DNA of 64,000 nucleotides from Xanthomonas dyei (lineage in GTDB: Bacteria > Pseudomonadota > Gammaproteobacteria > Xanthomonadales > Xanthomonadaceae): NCBI RefSeq assembly GCF_002939865.1, contig NZ_MDEE01000001.1:124001-188000 (forward strand). The letters run 5' to 3'. The notes under the pieces were generated by a model that worked only from the letters and a program-made list of their open reading frames with translations, had not been told where the DNA came from and did no database searches. Positions 41,128 through 50,695 of this stretch are shown here, piece by piece. How positions within the stretch are numbered: the stretch's first letter is position 1; every line of letters begins with the position of its first letter. Position numbers and translations under genes: made by a program.

Positions 41128-44100
41128 TTACGCCTTGAGGGCGTCATGCGAGACGGCAGCCGGTGCAGCAGGCCCGCGACGGGTCACCCACTTGCGCAGC
41201 GCCACGTAGAACACAGGGGTCAGGAACAGGCCGAACAGAGTCACGCCCAACATGCCGGCAAACACGGTGATACCGGTGACCGAGCGCACTTCGGCGCCGG
41301 CGCCATGGCCGAACACCAGCGGCACGGTGCCGGCGATGAAGGCGATGGAGGTCATCACGATCGGGCGCAGACGCAGGCGGCAGGCTTCCAGCGCGGCCTC
41401 GACAATGCCCTTGCCGTGCATCTCCAGCTCGCGGGCGAATTCCACGATCAGGATCGCGTTCTTACACGCCAGGCCCATCAACACTACCAGGCCCACCTGC
41501 ACGAACACGTTGTTGTCACCACCGGTGAGCCACACACCGAACAACGCAGACAGCAAGGTCATCGGCACGATCAGGATCACCGCCAGCGGCAGGGTCCAGC
41601 TTTCGTACAACGCGGCCAGCACCAGGAACGCCAGCAACACCGCCATCGGGAACACGATCAATGCCGAGTTGCCCTGCGTGGACTGCTGATAACTCAGGTC
41701 GGTCCATTCGATGTTCATGCCGTTGGGCAATACCTTCGGTGCCATGCCGGCCAACGTGTGCATCGCCTCGGTGGACGACAGCACGCGCGGATCCGCTTCA
41801 CCGATCAGATCGGCAGCCGGGTAGCCGTTGTAGCGGATCACCGGATCCGGGCCGTAGGTCTGGCCCAGCGTGACCATGCTGCCGATCGGCACCATTTGGC
41901 CGTTGGCATTGCGGGTGCGCAGGTTGGCGATGTCTTCGACGCTGTCGCGGAACTGTCCATCGGCCTGGGCGATCACCTGATAGGTGCGACCGAAGCGATT
42001 GAAGTCGTTGATGTACGACGAACCCAGATAGGTCTGCAGCGTGTCGAACAGATTGGTCAGCGGCACGCCCTGCGCCTTTGCCTTGTCGCGGTCGACCTTG
42101 GCATCGAGCTGCGGCACGTTGGCCTGGTAGGTACCGATCGGGAACTGCATGCCCGGCGTTTGCGCGATCGCACCGGACATCGCATTCACCGCGCTCTGCA
42201 GCTGGCCATAGCCCAGACCGGCACGGTCCTGGATATACAGCGAGTAACCCGAGCCCTGGCCCAGACCCAGAATCGGCGGCGGCATGAAGGCGAACGCAAA
42301 ACCCTGCTGGATCTGGCTGATACGTGCGTTGATTTCCGCATTGATCTGCGCGGCGGTACGGCTACGCTGACTGAACGGCTTGAGCGTCAGAAACACCGTG
42401 CCGGTATTGGGCGTGTTGGTGAACTGCAGCGGATTCAAACCCGGAAACGCAATCGCATGGTCCACGCCTTCGGTCTGCAGCGCGATCTGGGTGATCTGAC
42501 GGATCACCTCATTGGTGCGCTCCAGCGAGGCGCCTTCCGGCAGCTTGGTACCGGCGATCAGGTACAGCTTGTCCTGGGTCGGAATGAAGCCGCCCGGCAC
42601 GATCTTGAACATGAAACCGGTGCCGACCAGCAGCAACAGATACACCATGAACACCACGCCACGCTTGCCCAGCGCACGCGACACCGCACCTTGATACTTG
42701 TGCGAGCTGTTGTTGAAGAAGCGGTTGAACGGACGGAACAACCAACCGAACAAACGATCGATCAACCGCGACGGGCCGTCCTTGGGCGCGTCGTGGGCCT
42801 TGAGTAGCATGGCTGCCAGCGCCGGCGACAAGGTCAGCGAGTTGATCGCCGAAATCACAGTGGAAATGGCGATGGTTACCGCAAACTGCTTGTAGAACTG
42901 GCCGGTCACGCCCGACAGGAATGCCATCGGCACGAACACTGCGCACAGCACCAGCGCGATGGCGATGATCGGCCCGGACACTTCGCGCATCGCCTGATGC
43001 GCCGCCGCCAGCGGGGTAAGGCCTTCTTCGATATTGCGCTCGACGTTTTCCACCACCACGATCGCATCGTCGACCACGATGCCGATCGCCAGCACCAGGC
43101 CGAACAGGCTCAAGGTGTTGATCGAGAACCCAAGCAGATACAGCGCCGCGAACGTGCCCACCACCGACACCGGCACCGCCAGCAACGGAATGATCGAAGC
43201 GCGCCAGGTCTGCAGGAACAGGATCACCACCAGCACCACCAGCAGCACCGCTTCCAGCAGCGTGTGCACCACTGCGCTGATCGAGTCGCGCACGAACACG
43301 GTAGGGTCATACGCTGCCGACCAGGCCATGTCCTGCGGGAACTGCTTTTCCAGCTCGGCCATCTTGGCGCGCACGGCGTCGGACAATTCGATCGCGTTGG
43401 CACCGGGCGACTGGAACACGCCCATGCCCACCGCGTTCTGGTTGTCCAGCTGCGAACGCAAGGTGTAGTTGCCGGCGCCCAGCTCCAGACGCGCCACGTC
43501 GCTCAAGCGCACGATCTCGCCGCTGTTGCCGCTGCGGATCACGATGTTGCCGAACTCTTCTTCGGTGGTCAGGCGGCCCTGCGCATTGATGGAGAGCAGG
43601 AAGTCGCTCTTGTTCGGCATCGGCTCGGCGCCGAGCTGGCCGGCGGAGACCTGCACGTTCTGCTCGCGGATCGCAGCGACCACGTCGCTGGCGGTGAGCC
43701 CGCGCGCGGCCACCTTGTCCGGATTCAGCCAGATACGCATGGCGTAGTCGCCCGAACCGAAGATCTGGATCTGGCCCACGCCAGGCAGACGCGACAGCTC
43801 GTCCTTGACCTTCAAGGTGGCGTAGTTGCTCAGGTACAGCGAGTTGTATTTGCCCTTGGGCGAGGTCAGATGCACCACCATGGTCAGCGTCGGCGACTGC
43901 TTCTGGGTGGTCACACCCTGTCGGCGCACGTCTTCGGGCAGACGCGCCTGCGCCTGGCTGACGCGGTTCTGCACCTGTACCTGTGCCTGGTCCGGATCGG
44001 TGCCGGGCTTGAAGGTCACGGTGACCACCAGCACGCCGTCCGAGCCAGCCACCGACTTCATGTACATCATGTTTTCGACGCCGTTGATCGCTTCTTCAAG

Positions 44101-44298
44101 CGGCGTGGCGACGGTCTCGGCAATGACCTTGGGATTAGCGCCCGGATACACCGCACGTACCTGCACGCTCGGCGGTACCACTTCGGGGTAGTCGCTGATG
44201 GGCAGCAGCGGCATGGCGATCAGGCCGGCCGCGAAGATGATGATCGACAGCACCGCGGCAAAGATCGGCCGGTCGATGAAAAAACGGGAAAAGTCCAT
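41128..44298 (-). CDS. smeW: RND multidrug efflux pump (SmeW-like)
   Basis: A 1056-residue RND transporter of the HAE1 class. It begins DFSRFFIDRPIFAAVLSII, the typical first helix, and contains the proton-relay pair in VDDAIVVVEN of helix 4, together with two large periplasmic loops and twelve helices. It exports drugs from the inner membrane and periplasm using the proton gradient, with the adaptor encoded upstream and the channel encoded downstream. The SmeVWX relative confers resistance to quinolones, chloramphenicol and tetracyclines when overexpressed. The start at MDFSRFF is fixed by family comparison. Confidence 0.92.
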   Translation of the reverse strand: MDFSRFFIDRPIFAAVLSIIIFAAGLIAMPLLPISDYPEVVPPSVQVRAVYPGANPKVIAETVATPLEEAINGVENMMYMKSVAGSDGVLVVTVTFKPGTDPDQAQVQVQNRVSQAQARLPEDVRRQGVTTQKQSPTLTMVVHLTSPKGKYNSLYLSNYATLKVKDELSRLPGVGQIQIFGSGDYAMRIWLNPDKVAARGLTASDVVAAIREQNVQVSAGQLGAEPMPNKSDFLLSINAQGRLTTEEEFGNIVIRSGNSGEIVRLSDVARLELGAGNYTLRSQLDNQNAVGMGVFQSPGANAIELSDAVRAKMAELEKQFPQDMAWSAAYDPTVFVRDSISAVVHTLLEAVLLVVLVVILFLQTWRASIIPLLAVPVSVVGTFAALYLLGFSINTLSLFGLVLAIGIVVDDAIVVVENVERNIEEGLTPLAAAHQAMREVSGPIIAIALVLCAVFVPMAFLSGVTGQFYKQFAVTIAISTVISAINSLTLSPALAAMLLKAHDAPKDGPSRLIDRLFGWLFRPFNRFFNNSSHKYQGAVSRALGKRGVVFMVYLLLLVGTGFMFKIVPGGFIPTQDKLYLIAGTKLPEGASLERTNEVIRQITQIALQTEGVDHAIAFPGLNPLQFTNTPNTGTVFLTLKPFSQRSRTAAQINAEINARISQIQQGFAFAFMPPPILGLGQGSGYSLYIQDRAGLGYGQLQSAVNAMSGAIAQTPGMQFPIGTYQANVPQLDAKVDRDKAKAQGVPLTNLFDTLQTYLGSSYINDFNRFGRTYQVIAQADGQFRDSVEDIANLRTRNANGQMVPIGSMVTLGQTYGPDPVIRYNGYPAADLIGEADPRVLSSTEAMHTLAGMAPKVLPNGMNIEWTDLSYQQSTQGNSALIVFPMAVLLAFLVLAALYESWTLPLAVILIVPMTLLSALFGVWLTGGDNNVFVQVGLVVLMGLACKNAILIVEFARELEMHGKGIVEAALEACRLRLRPIVMTSIAFIAGTVPLVFGHGAGAEVRSVTGITVFAGMLGVTLFGLFLTPVFYVALRKWVTRRGPAAPAAVSHDALKA

Positions 44299-44402
44299 TG
44301 GGGTGGTCCTGAAAGAGGTTGCCGCCGGGTGGCGGCGCGGCACAGCGGCCCAAATCCGGTCTGGGTGTCAGGCCGGTGGTCGAAGCGCGATGCAGCGATG
44401 AA

Positions 44403-45593
44403 TCAGTTCGACGCGGTGCGCTTGTCCGGTGCGGCGGCCATGGCTACGGCCTTGGCATCGACCGGCATGCCGGGCATGAAGATCTTCTGCACGCCATCGA
44501 CCACGACACGGTCGCCGGCGGCCAGACCCTTGCGCACGATGCGCAGCCCATCGGCGCTGCGACCGAGCTCCACGTCGCGGCGCTGCGCCTTGCCGTCCTT
44601 GTCGACCACGTAGACGTACTTGCGGTCCTGGTCGGTCAACACGGCTTTTTCGTCGACCAGCATGGCCTTGAACTGGCCGCTGCCCAGCAACTGCACGTGC
44701 GCATACAGGCCCGGCGTGAACTGCCGTTGCGCGTTGTCGAGCACGGCACGCACGCGGATGGTGCCGGTGCTGCGGGTCACCTGGTTATCCAGGAAATCCA
44801 CGCGCCCGGCGTGCGGAAAGCCCTGCTCGCCGACCAGGCCGATGCGCACCGGCAATTCACCGCCGCGTTCGTCCGGACGCTCGCCATTGCGGGCCATCTG
44901 CGAATAGCGCAGGAAGGTGCCTTCGTCGGCATCGAAGTAGACGAACACCTTGTCCAGCGACACCAGCGTGGTCAGCACGCTGGCGCTGTCGCCGGCGGTG
45001 ACCAGGTTGCCGGCGGTGACCATCGCACGCCCGGCGCGGCCGTCGATCGGCGCGCGCACGCGGCTCCAGTCCAGATTGAGTTTGGCGGTGTCCACTGCCG
45101 CTTGTGCGGCCAGCAGATCGGCATCGGCCTGATCGGCGGCGGCGCGACGCTGCTCCCAGATTTCGGTGGAAATGGCCTGCTGGTCGGAGAGTTTGCGCGC
45201 ACGTGCCGCTTCGCTGCGCGCCAGCGTGGCCTGGGTGCGCGCCCGCACCATCGCTGCGTTGGCGCGGGCGAAATCGGCGCGGTAGCTACGGTCGTCGATG
45301 CTGAAGAGCACATCGCCCTTCTTCACTTCGGCGCCTTCGGTGTAGTTCACCTTGTCGATGTAACCGGACACGCGCGGGCGCAATTCGACGCTTTGCACCG
45401 CCTCGATGCGGCCGCTGAATTCGTCCCACTGGCTGATCTCCTTCATCAGCACCGGCGCGACGCTGACGCTGGGCGGCGGCGGCGCGCCGGTCTGCGCAGC
45501 ACCGCCGCCGCAGGCGGCAAGCACGACAGCGAGCACGGCGCCCGTCAGAACAGTACGCATTGGAAAACGGAACGGGGTGGCGTTCGGGGTCAT
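44403..45593 (-). CDS. smeV: RND periplasmic adaptor lipoprotein (SmeV-like)
   Basis: A 396-residue membrane-fusion protein with a lipobox (LAAC, Cys28 from this start), the lipoyl half-motifs (VSGYIDKVNYTEGAEVKKGD and VRAPIDGRAGRA), an alpha-hairpin between them (about residues 100-165) and beta-barrel and membrane-proximal domains. It links the pump to the outer-membrane channel. The ATG overlaps the stop of the preceding SDR gene (ATGA), which settles the start and implies coupled translation. Confidence 0.9.
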   Translation of the reverse strand: MTPNATPFRFPMRTVLTGAVLAVVLAACGGGAAQTGAPPPPSVSVAPVLMKEISQWDEFSGRIEAVQSVELRPRVSGYIDKVNYTEGAEVKKGDVLFSIDDRSYRADFARANAAMVRARTQATLARSEAARARKLSDQQAISTEIWEQRRAAADQADADLLAAQAAVDTAKLNLDWSRVRAPIDGRAGRAMVTAGNLVTAGDSASVLTTLVSLDKVFVYFDADEGTFLRYSQMARNGERPDERGGELPVRIGLVGEQGFPHAGRVDFLDNQVTRSTGTIRVRAVLDNAQRQFTPGLYAHVQLLGSGQFKAMLVDEKAVLTDQDRKYVYVVDKDGKAQRRDVELGRSADGLRIVRKGLAAGDRVVVDGVQKIFMPGMPVDAKAVAMAAAPDKRTASN

Positions 45594-46360
45594 GGAGAGA
45601 TCTCTCGAGTGGGAATGGGCAAATGCAGACCGGCCAGCCGGTCCACCGACGGAGCGGTAGAAAGACGACGGCTGACGGTCACGATGGGTTGGCCGGGCTG
45701 GCCAGGCCCGGTGATGAGCGAGACGGCGGCGCGGCCGACGTCCACGGCGCGAATCCATTCCGGGCATGCGTCCTTGGCGCGGCCCGGCGTGCACACCGGC
45801 TGTTCGACCGAGAGCAGATGTACGCGCACGCCCAGCGGTTTGGCTTCTTCATGCAGCACCTGGGCGAGCATGCGGATGGCGGCGGCGGCCACCGAACTGT
45901 CGCCGTGCGCCGCCCAGGCGCGTAACGCGCACGGGCTGCCCAGCAACAGATAGCGGCCGCCGCCGTCGGCTTCGGCCAGCAGCGGGAGCAGGTGACGTGC
46001 CGCCGCCAGATGCGGCAGCACGTCGCGCTCCAGGCGCCGACGCAGTGCCGTCACCGGCCGGTCCAGCAGGCGCCCGGCCTTCAGCGGGCTGCCCAGGCTG
46101 GCGATCACTGCGCCTAACGGGCGCGGGCGCTGCGCCAGCTCGGTGGCCAGCGCCTGCGCCGAGGCATCGTCGGCCACCGAGCCTTGCAGGGTTTCCAGCA
46201 GCGGGGCATTGCCATGCTGCGCGCGCAGCGCGTCGAGCTTGGCGGCATCGCGTCCAATCACCAGCACCGGCATGCCGGCGTCGAGCAACGCGGTGACGAT
46301 CCCGGCACCCACGTTGCCCGCGCCGCCGATCACGACGGTTTCGGATTGGACCATCCCATT
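45590..46360 (-). CDS. smeU1: Short-chain dehydrogenase-like protein (SmeU1-like)
   Basis: A 256-residue Rossmann protein, first gene of the efflux operon. The nucleotide-binding loop is VIGGAGNVGAG near the N-terminus; the Tyr-x-x-x-Lys motif of classical SDRs is not seen, so it may be an atypical or inactive reductase. Its place before the adaptor gene matches smeU1 of the Stenotrophomonas SmeVWX operon. The start is taken at MNGMVQ; a second ATG three codons later is possible. A perfect 12-bp palindrome inside its last codons is considered chance. Confidence 0.8.
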   Translation of the reverse strand, partial: NGMVQSETVVIGGAGNVGAGIVTALLDAGMPVLVIGRDAAKLDALRAQHGNAPLLETLQGSVADDASAQALATELAQRPRPLGAVIASLGSPLKAGRLLDRPVTALRRRLERDVLPHLAAARHLLPLLAEADGGGRYLLLGSPCALRAWAAHGDSSVAAAAIRMLAQVLHEEAKPLGVRVHLLSVEQPVCTPGRAKDACPEWIRAVDVGRAAVSLITGPGQPGQPIVTVSRRLSTAPSVDRLAGLHLPIPTREISP

Positions 46361-46643
46361 CATGGGACTTTCACTCCCGACATCGGGACAATTCCGCGCT
46401 GCACCCAGCGCGCCTGCAGCCCAGTCCGCTGCATCGGCGCACCGCCAGCCTGCCGCTTGGGCGAGGCGGAAAAGCCACGCGAAACGCTGGCGCGCGGGCT
46501 TCTTGCCGTGGAAACCACAGGATCGAAGGCGCTTTCGATGGCGCTGCGAGAGTTGGAGGACAAGCCGAAGACATCGCACAACCACATGGCCGTGCTCCTG
46601 CGTTGAAGGGATGCTGCGTAGGCTAGGCCTCAAAGCAGCACTT

Positions 46644-46670
46644 GATTAGTCCGGATTTAGGGGAATAATC
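46644..46670. promoter_or_regulatory. Candidate LysR-type binding site
   Basis: GATTA and its complement TAATC flank a 17-nt spacer about 47 bp upstream of the LysR start, in the divergent region between the regulator and smeU1. LysR regulators bind AT-rich interrupted dyads in such places. The rest of the 356-bp intergenic region shows no gene. Confidence 0.35.
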
Positions 46671-46716
46671 GTCCCGCAAGCGGTCTAATCCCTCCTGACC
46701 CCCGGAAGGCAGTGCC

Positions 46717-47748
46717 ATGACACACGATCTCAACGACACCCTGATCTTCGTCAAGGTGGTCGAACAAGGCAGCTTCATCGCCGCCGCCAATGCGCTTGGC
46801 CTGCCCAAGACCACCGTCAGCCGCAAGGTGCAGGAACTGGAAACGCGCCTGGGTGCACGCCTGTTGCACCGAACCACACGGCGCATCGGCCTGACCGAAG
46901 CCGGCTCGGTGTACCACGAGCATTGCCAGCGCATCGCCCGCGAACTGGAAGAAGCCGAAAGCGCGGTCGGGCAACTGCAGTCCGGCCCACGCGGCTGGCT
47001 GCGGTTTACCGTGCCGTACTCGCTGGGCATCACCTGGATCGCGCCGTTGCTGGGCGAATTCCACGCGCAATACCCGGAAATCCAGCTGGATATGCATCTT
47101 GGCAACGAAAAGCTGGACCTGATCGGCGGCGAAGCCGATCTGGCGTTGCGCGTCGGTGCCCTACCCGATTCGAATCTGGTCGCGCGCAAGCTCGGCAGCC
47201 TGCGCACGCAAGTGTTCGCCAGCCCGTCGTATATCGAACGCTATGGCGAGCCGCTGCATCCGGACGAGCTGCAATTCCATCGCACGCTGGCGCTGCGCAA
47301 GAACCGCAACGTGCAAAACAACCGCTTCTTCTGGTCGCTCAGCGACGGCAGCGATGTACGCGATTTTCCGGTCAATCCATTGATGGTGGCCAACGACCCG
47401 GCCGCGCTCAACGGTGCGGTGTTATGCGGCGAAGGGTTACTGCTGACCGGCGATGTGATGGCCAAACCGTTCGTGCAATCGGGCCTGGTGCGCCGCGTGC
47501 TCGCTGGCTGGACCGGGCCGGAAGTGGATTTCAACGCAGTGTTTGCCGGCGGTCGTCTGGTGTCGCCAAAAGTGCGCGCGTTCGTGGACTTTCTGGTCAC
47601 GCGGATGAACTTCGACGCGGATTACATGATGGCCCAGTGCCCGGCACGGTTGGCCGCGCAAAAGGCCAACAGCGAGGCGGAAGTGGAAGTGGAGCTGGAA
47701 GCCGAGCGTGCGGAAGGCAAGCGTATTCTCGAACACGTGACTGCGTGA
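46717..47748 (+). CDS. smeRv: LysR-type regulator of the efflux operon (SmeRv-like)
   Basis: A 343-residue LysR regulator: winged helix-turn-helix at residues 5-65 (FVKVVEQGSFIAAANALGLPKTTVSRKVQELE), then the effector-binding domain to about residue 300, and an unusual Glu-rich tail (EAEVEVELEAERAEG). It is divergent from the SDR-adaptor-pump-SDR-channel operon, as smeRv is from smeU1VWU2X in Stenotrophomonas, where mutations in the regulator lead to pump overexpression. GGAAGG precedes the ATG. It probably acts on the divergent promoter region. Confidence 0.85.
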   Translation: MTHDLNDTLIFVKVVEQGSFIAAANALGLPKTTVSRKVQELETRLGARLLHRTTRRIGLTEAGSVYHEHCQRIARELEEAESAVGQLQSGPRGWLRFTVPYSLGITWIAPLLGEFHAQYPEIQLDMHLGNEKLDLIGGEADLALRVGALPDSNLVARKLGSLRTQVFASPSYIERYGEPLHPDELQFHRTLALRKNRNVQNNRFFWSLSDGSDVRDFPVNPLMVANDPAALNGAVLCGEGLLLTGDVMAKPFVQSGLVRRVLAGWTGPEVDFNAVFAGGRLVSPKVRAFVDFLVTRMNFDADYMMAQCPARLAAQKANSEAEVEVELEAERAEGKRILEHVTA

Positions 47749-47812
47749 GTGCGTGCTTGAGCGCTTGAGTGCTTGAGTGCTTGAGTGCTTGATCGCTCGA
47801 GTGTGTGAGTCA
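47744..47812. repeat. Short tandem repeat of GCTTGAGT-like octamers
   Basis: Starting at the stop codon of the LysR gene, an 8-nt unit (GCTTGAGT and one- or two-base variants such as GCGTGAGT and GCTCGAGT) is repeated about seven times. The copies differ slightly, so it is an older expansion. It lies in the 3' untranslated region. Confidence 0.7.
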
Positions 47813-47933
47813 GTTGGGCTTAGATGGATCCTTCTCCTGTCGGCAGAAGGTGCCCGAAGGGCACATGGGTTACATGCGCAGACTGGAATGACGAAATCAC
47901 GCCGCGCATTTCGCTTGAAATTTTTCGTTCGAC

Positions 47934-47965
47934 ATAAAAAAACAGGCCGCTTTCGCGGCCTGTTT
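47934..47965 (-). terminator. Rho-independent terminator of the OmpA-like gene
   Basis: Read on the minus strand, an 11-bp perfect stem (AAACAGGCCGC / GCGGCCTGTTT) with a 4-nt loop leads into a run of T (A-run at 47935-47942 on the plus strand). It begins about 57 bp after the OmpA-like stop codon. Confidence 0.8.
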
Positions 47966-48021
47966 CCAGACTCCTGCGCTAGCGAGGAGTCACCAGCGCA
48001 GACTTCACAGGTACGAGGTAC

Positions 48022-48747
48022 TCAACGCATGCCGGTGTTGCTGGCAGCGCCTTCCGCACGCAGCGGAATCAGGCGGATTTCCACCCGACGATTCTGCGCG
48101 CGGCCGGTGTCGGTGCTGTTGTCGGCGATCGGGTAGCGCTTGCCGGCGCCCATGGTTTCCATGCGCTCGCGCTGCACGCCCTGGGCGGTCAGATACTGCG
48201 CCACGGCGCCGGCGCGCTCTTCGGACAGGCGCTGATTCACCGCATCGCTGCCGACGCTATCGGTATGACCCACCACTTCCACCATGGTCTGGTTGTACTC
48301 GCGCAACGTGGAGGCAACGCCATTGAGCGCGCTGTAGAACTGCGGCTTCAACGCCGACTTGCCGAAGTCGAAGGTGATGCCGTCGGGCAGGTTCAAGGTG
48401 ATGTTGTCGCCCTGGCGCTGCACGTCGATACCGGTGTTGGCGGTGCGCTCACGCAGCGCGCGCTCCTGGCGATCCTGGTATTGGCCGACCGCCGCGCCGC
48501 TGAGTGCGCCGATGCCGGCACCGACCATCGCGTGCTGACGACGCTCGGTGGCGCTGTCGCCGGTGAGCAGGCCCGCAGCCACACCGATCGCGGTGCCGAT
48601 CAGCGCATTGCGGCCGGTACGGTTCTGCTGTTGGGTCTGGTCGCCGTATTGATCGCGCTGCACATACGAGCCGCCGGTGGCGCAGGCGGACAGCGCGATG
48701 GCGCTGGCCAGGGCAACGGCGAGACTCTTGGTGGCTGCTGGGGACAT
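48022..48747 (-). CDS. OmpA-family lipoprotein (YiaD-like)
   Basis: A 241-residue outer-membrane lipoprotein: lipobox ALSAC (Cys22), glycine-zipper segments (ALIGTAIGVAAGLLTG and GAGIGALSGAAVG) and a C-terminal OmpA domain with FDFGKSALKP, VGHTDSVGSDAVNQRLSEERA and NRRVEIRL, which binds peptidoglycan. It should anchor the outer membrane to the cell wall. The ATG has AGGAG 10 nt upstream. A strong terminator follows. Confidence 0.9.
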   Translation of the reverse strand: MSPAATKSLAVALASAIALSACATGGSYVQRDQYGDQTQQQNRTGRNALIGTAIGVAAGLLTGDSATERRQHAMVGAGIGALSGAAVGQYQDRQERALRERTANTGIDVQRQGDNITLNLPDGITFDFGKSALKPQFYSALNGVASTLREYNQTMVEVVGHTDSVGSDAVNQRLSEERAGAVAQYLTAQGVQRERMETMGAGKRYPIADNSTDTGRAQNRRVEIRLIPLRAEGAASNTGMR

Positions 48748-49018
48748 GGTGTGCGTGCTCCTGTGGCCGGAACATCCGGCACTCGATCGTGTCGGCGAGG
48801 ATAAACAGACCAACGCGACTGGCGCATGATGAAAACGGCCGTCGATGCTGCGTGGATAGCCGTCCATTCAGGAAAACGTTTTCGGTGGCCACATGCGAAA
48901 ACACGACGAAAACTGCAGCTACCTGCGTTGCGGCGCGACCGCATCGAAGGCGCGTTGGGCGTTGCGACTCGCCTGCACTGCAGGCGCACACGCACATGCC
49001 TCAGCACATGCGCCGCAG

Positions 49019-50437
49019 TCAGCCCCGCGTCTTTGCATACGCAGCCAATGCCGCATCGCGCCCTTCTGCAAGACCAATGATGGGTGTGCGCGGATACTCC
49101 GGTGCGAAGCGCGCGAGCGACAACGGATGCAGCCAGGGCGCGAAGCGCTCCTTCACCGCGAGCTTGCCGAGCTCGGGCACCCAGCGCGTGATGTAGATAG
49201 CCTGCGGATCGAATTTTTCTGCCTGCGTGACCGGGTTGAACACGCGAAAATACGGCGCGGCATCGGCACCGGTGCCGGCCACCCATTGCCAGCCCATGGT
49301 GTTGTTGGCCAGGTCCGCATCCACCAGCGTGTCCCAGAACCAGCGCGCGCCTTCGATCCAGTGCACGCGCAAGTGCTTGCACAACAGACTGGCCACGATC
49401 ATGCGCACACGGTTGTGCATCCAGCCGGTGTGCCAGAGCTGACGCATGCCCGCATCGACGATCGGAATGCCGGTGCGGCCGCGTTGCCAGGCCTGCAGCG
49501 CAACCGGATCGACCTTGGCCCAGTCGAACCCTTCGAAGCGCGGATTGAGATTCTGGTGGGTGGTGTCGGGAAAGTGATGCAGCAGGTGATACGAAAAATC
49601 GCGCCAGCCCAATTGGCGGATGTAGCCATCGATCTCGGCGCCATTGCGCGCGTTGCGCTGCGCTTCCAGCATGCTGGCAATGCGCCAGGGTGCGATCTCG
49701 CCAAAGTGCAGATGCGGCGACAGTTGCGAGGTACCGAGGCGATCGGGCCGGTCGCGATTTTCGCGATACCCGTTGAGCGCGCCGTCGATGAAGATCTCCA
49801 GCATTTCATGCGCACCGGCCTCGCCTGGCCGCCAGTGCTCCCAGAACCCATGGTCCCAGTTCAAGCGCGGCAGCAACTCCAGCGACTCCAGCGCAACGGT
49901 TTTCAACGTCGCCGGCAACGGCGGCAAGCTGCGCGGCGCGGGCACGGCGGCCGGCAGCTGCAACTGGGTCAGCGCATTACGCCAGAACGGGGTGAACACC
50001 TTGTACGGGCCACCTTGTTGGGTGGACAACTGCCAGGGCTCGAACAGCAATGCAGAATTGCAGCTTTGCACCTCGATGCCACGCTCACGCAGGCTGCGCT
50101 TGATCTGCGCATCGCGCGGCTGGGTGGCCGGTTCGTATTTGCGGTTCCAGTACACCGCCACCGCACCGGTCTGCGCGATCACTTCATCCAGCACCTGCGC
50201 GCTGTTGCCGGCACGGATGACCAGGCCGCTGCCCAACGCACCCAATGCCGCGTCCAGCGCCGCCAGCGAGCGATGTCGCCAGCTGCGCGAGGCCGCGCCG
50301 GGCGTCCATTCGCCCTCTTCGTGCGGTGCGTCGATGTAAAGCGGAATCGGGTCATGCCCGGCATCCAGCGCAGCGCGCAGGGCCGGGTTGTCCTGCAGAC
50401 GCAGATCGCGACGAAACCAGACGATGGCGTAAGACAT
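49019..50437 (-). CDS. phrB: Deoxyribodipyrimidine photolyase
   Basis: A 472-residue class I photolyase. It begins YAIVWFRRDLRLQDNPAL (antenna-binding Rossmann half) and contains the FAD-binding half with GWRDFSYHLL, PIVDAGMRQLWHTGWMHNR, WVAGTGADAAPYFRVFNP and QAEKFDP. It repairs cyclobutane pyrimidine dimers with blue light. The ATG is fixed by the conserved N-terminus although the upstream ribosome-binding site is weak. It lies downstream of dnaB on the same strand with a 258-bp gap. Confidence 0.92.
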   Translation of the reverse strand: MSYAIVWFRRDLRLQDNPALRAALDAGHDPIPLYIDAPHEEGEWTPGAASRSWRHRSLAALDAALGALGSGLVIRAGNSAQVLDEVIAQTGAVAVYWNRKYEPATQPRDAQIKRSLRERGIEVQSCNSALLFEPWQLSTQQGGPYKVFTPFWRNALTQLQLPAAVPAPRSLPPLPATLKTVALESLELLPRLNWDHGFWEHWRPGEAGAHEMLEIFIDGALNGYRENRDRPDRLGTSQLSPHLHFGEIAPWRIASMLEAQRNARNGAEIDGYIRQLGWRDFSYHLLHHFPDTTHQNLNPRFEGFDWAKVDPVALQAWQRGRTGIPIVDAGMRQLWHTGWMHNRVRMIVASLLCKHLRVHWIEGARWFWDTLVDADLANNTMGWQWVAGTGADAAPYFRVFNPVTQAEKFDPQAIYITRWVPELGKLAVKERFAPWLHPLSLARFAPEYPRTPIIGLAEGRDAALAAYAKTRG

Positions 50438-50695
50438 GCGAACTCGGCAGCGGCGGTGAGGCTGCGCAGCATAAGCCAGCGCACGCAACGATGGTGCGAT
50501 GCCCTGCTTGCTCCAACGTGCAGGCGCATCAGTCCGCGATGCGCATCGGTAGACGTTGCGTCGCAGTGGATTGCTCAGGCGCTACCGTAGCGGCGGCGCC
50601 CACGCACATATTACAGACCGGGCGCGTGCGATAACGCGCCGCTCTAACGCCCAACTGCCAGCTACGACCGCCTGTAACTAACGGTGGCAAGACAC

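Noticed and set aside
41119-44613. Very long open frames on the plus strand (over 500 codons each) opposite smeW and smeV
   Set aside because: They are His/Gln/Arg-rich antisense translations of GC-rich coding DNA; the minus-strand genes match well-known families over full length.
45595-45606. Perfect 12-bp palindrome GAGAGATCTCTC near the start of smeV
   Set aside because: It lies inside the coding end of smeU1, which overlaps smeV, so it is unlikely to be an operon operator.
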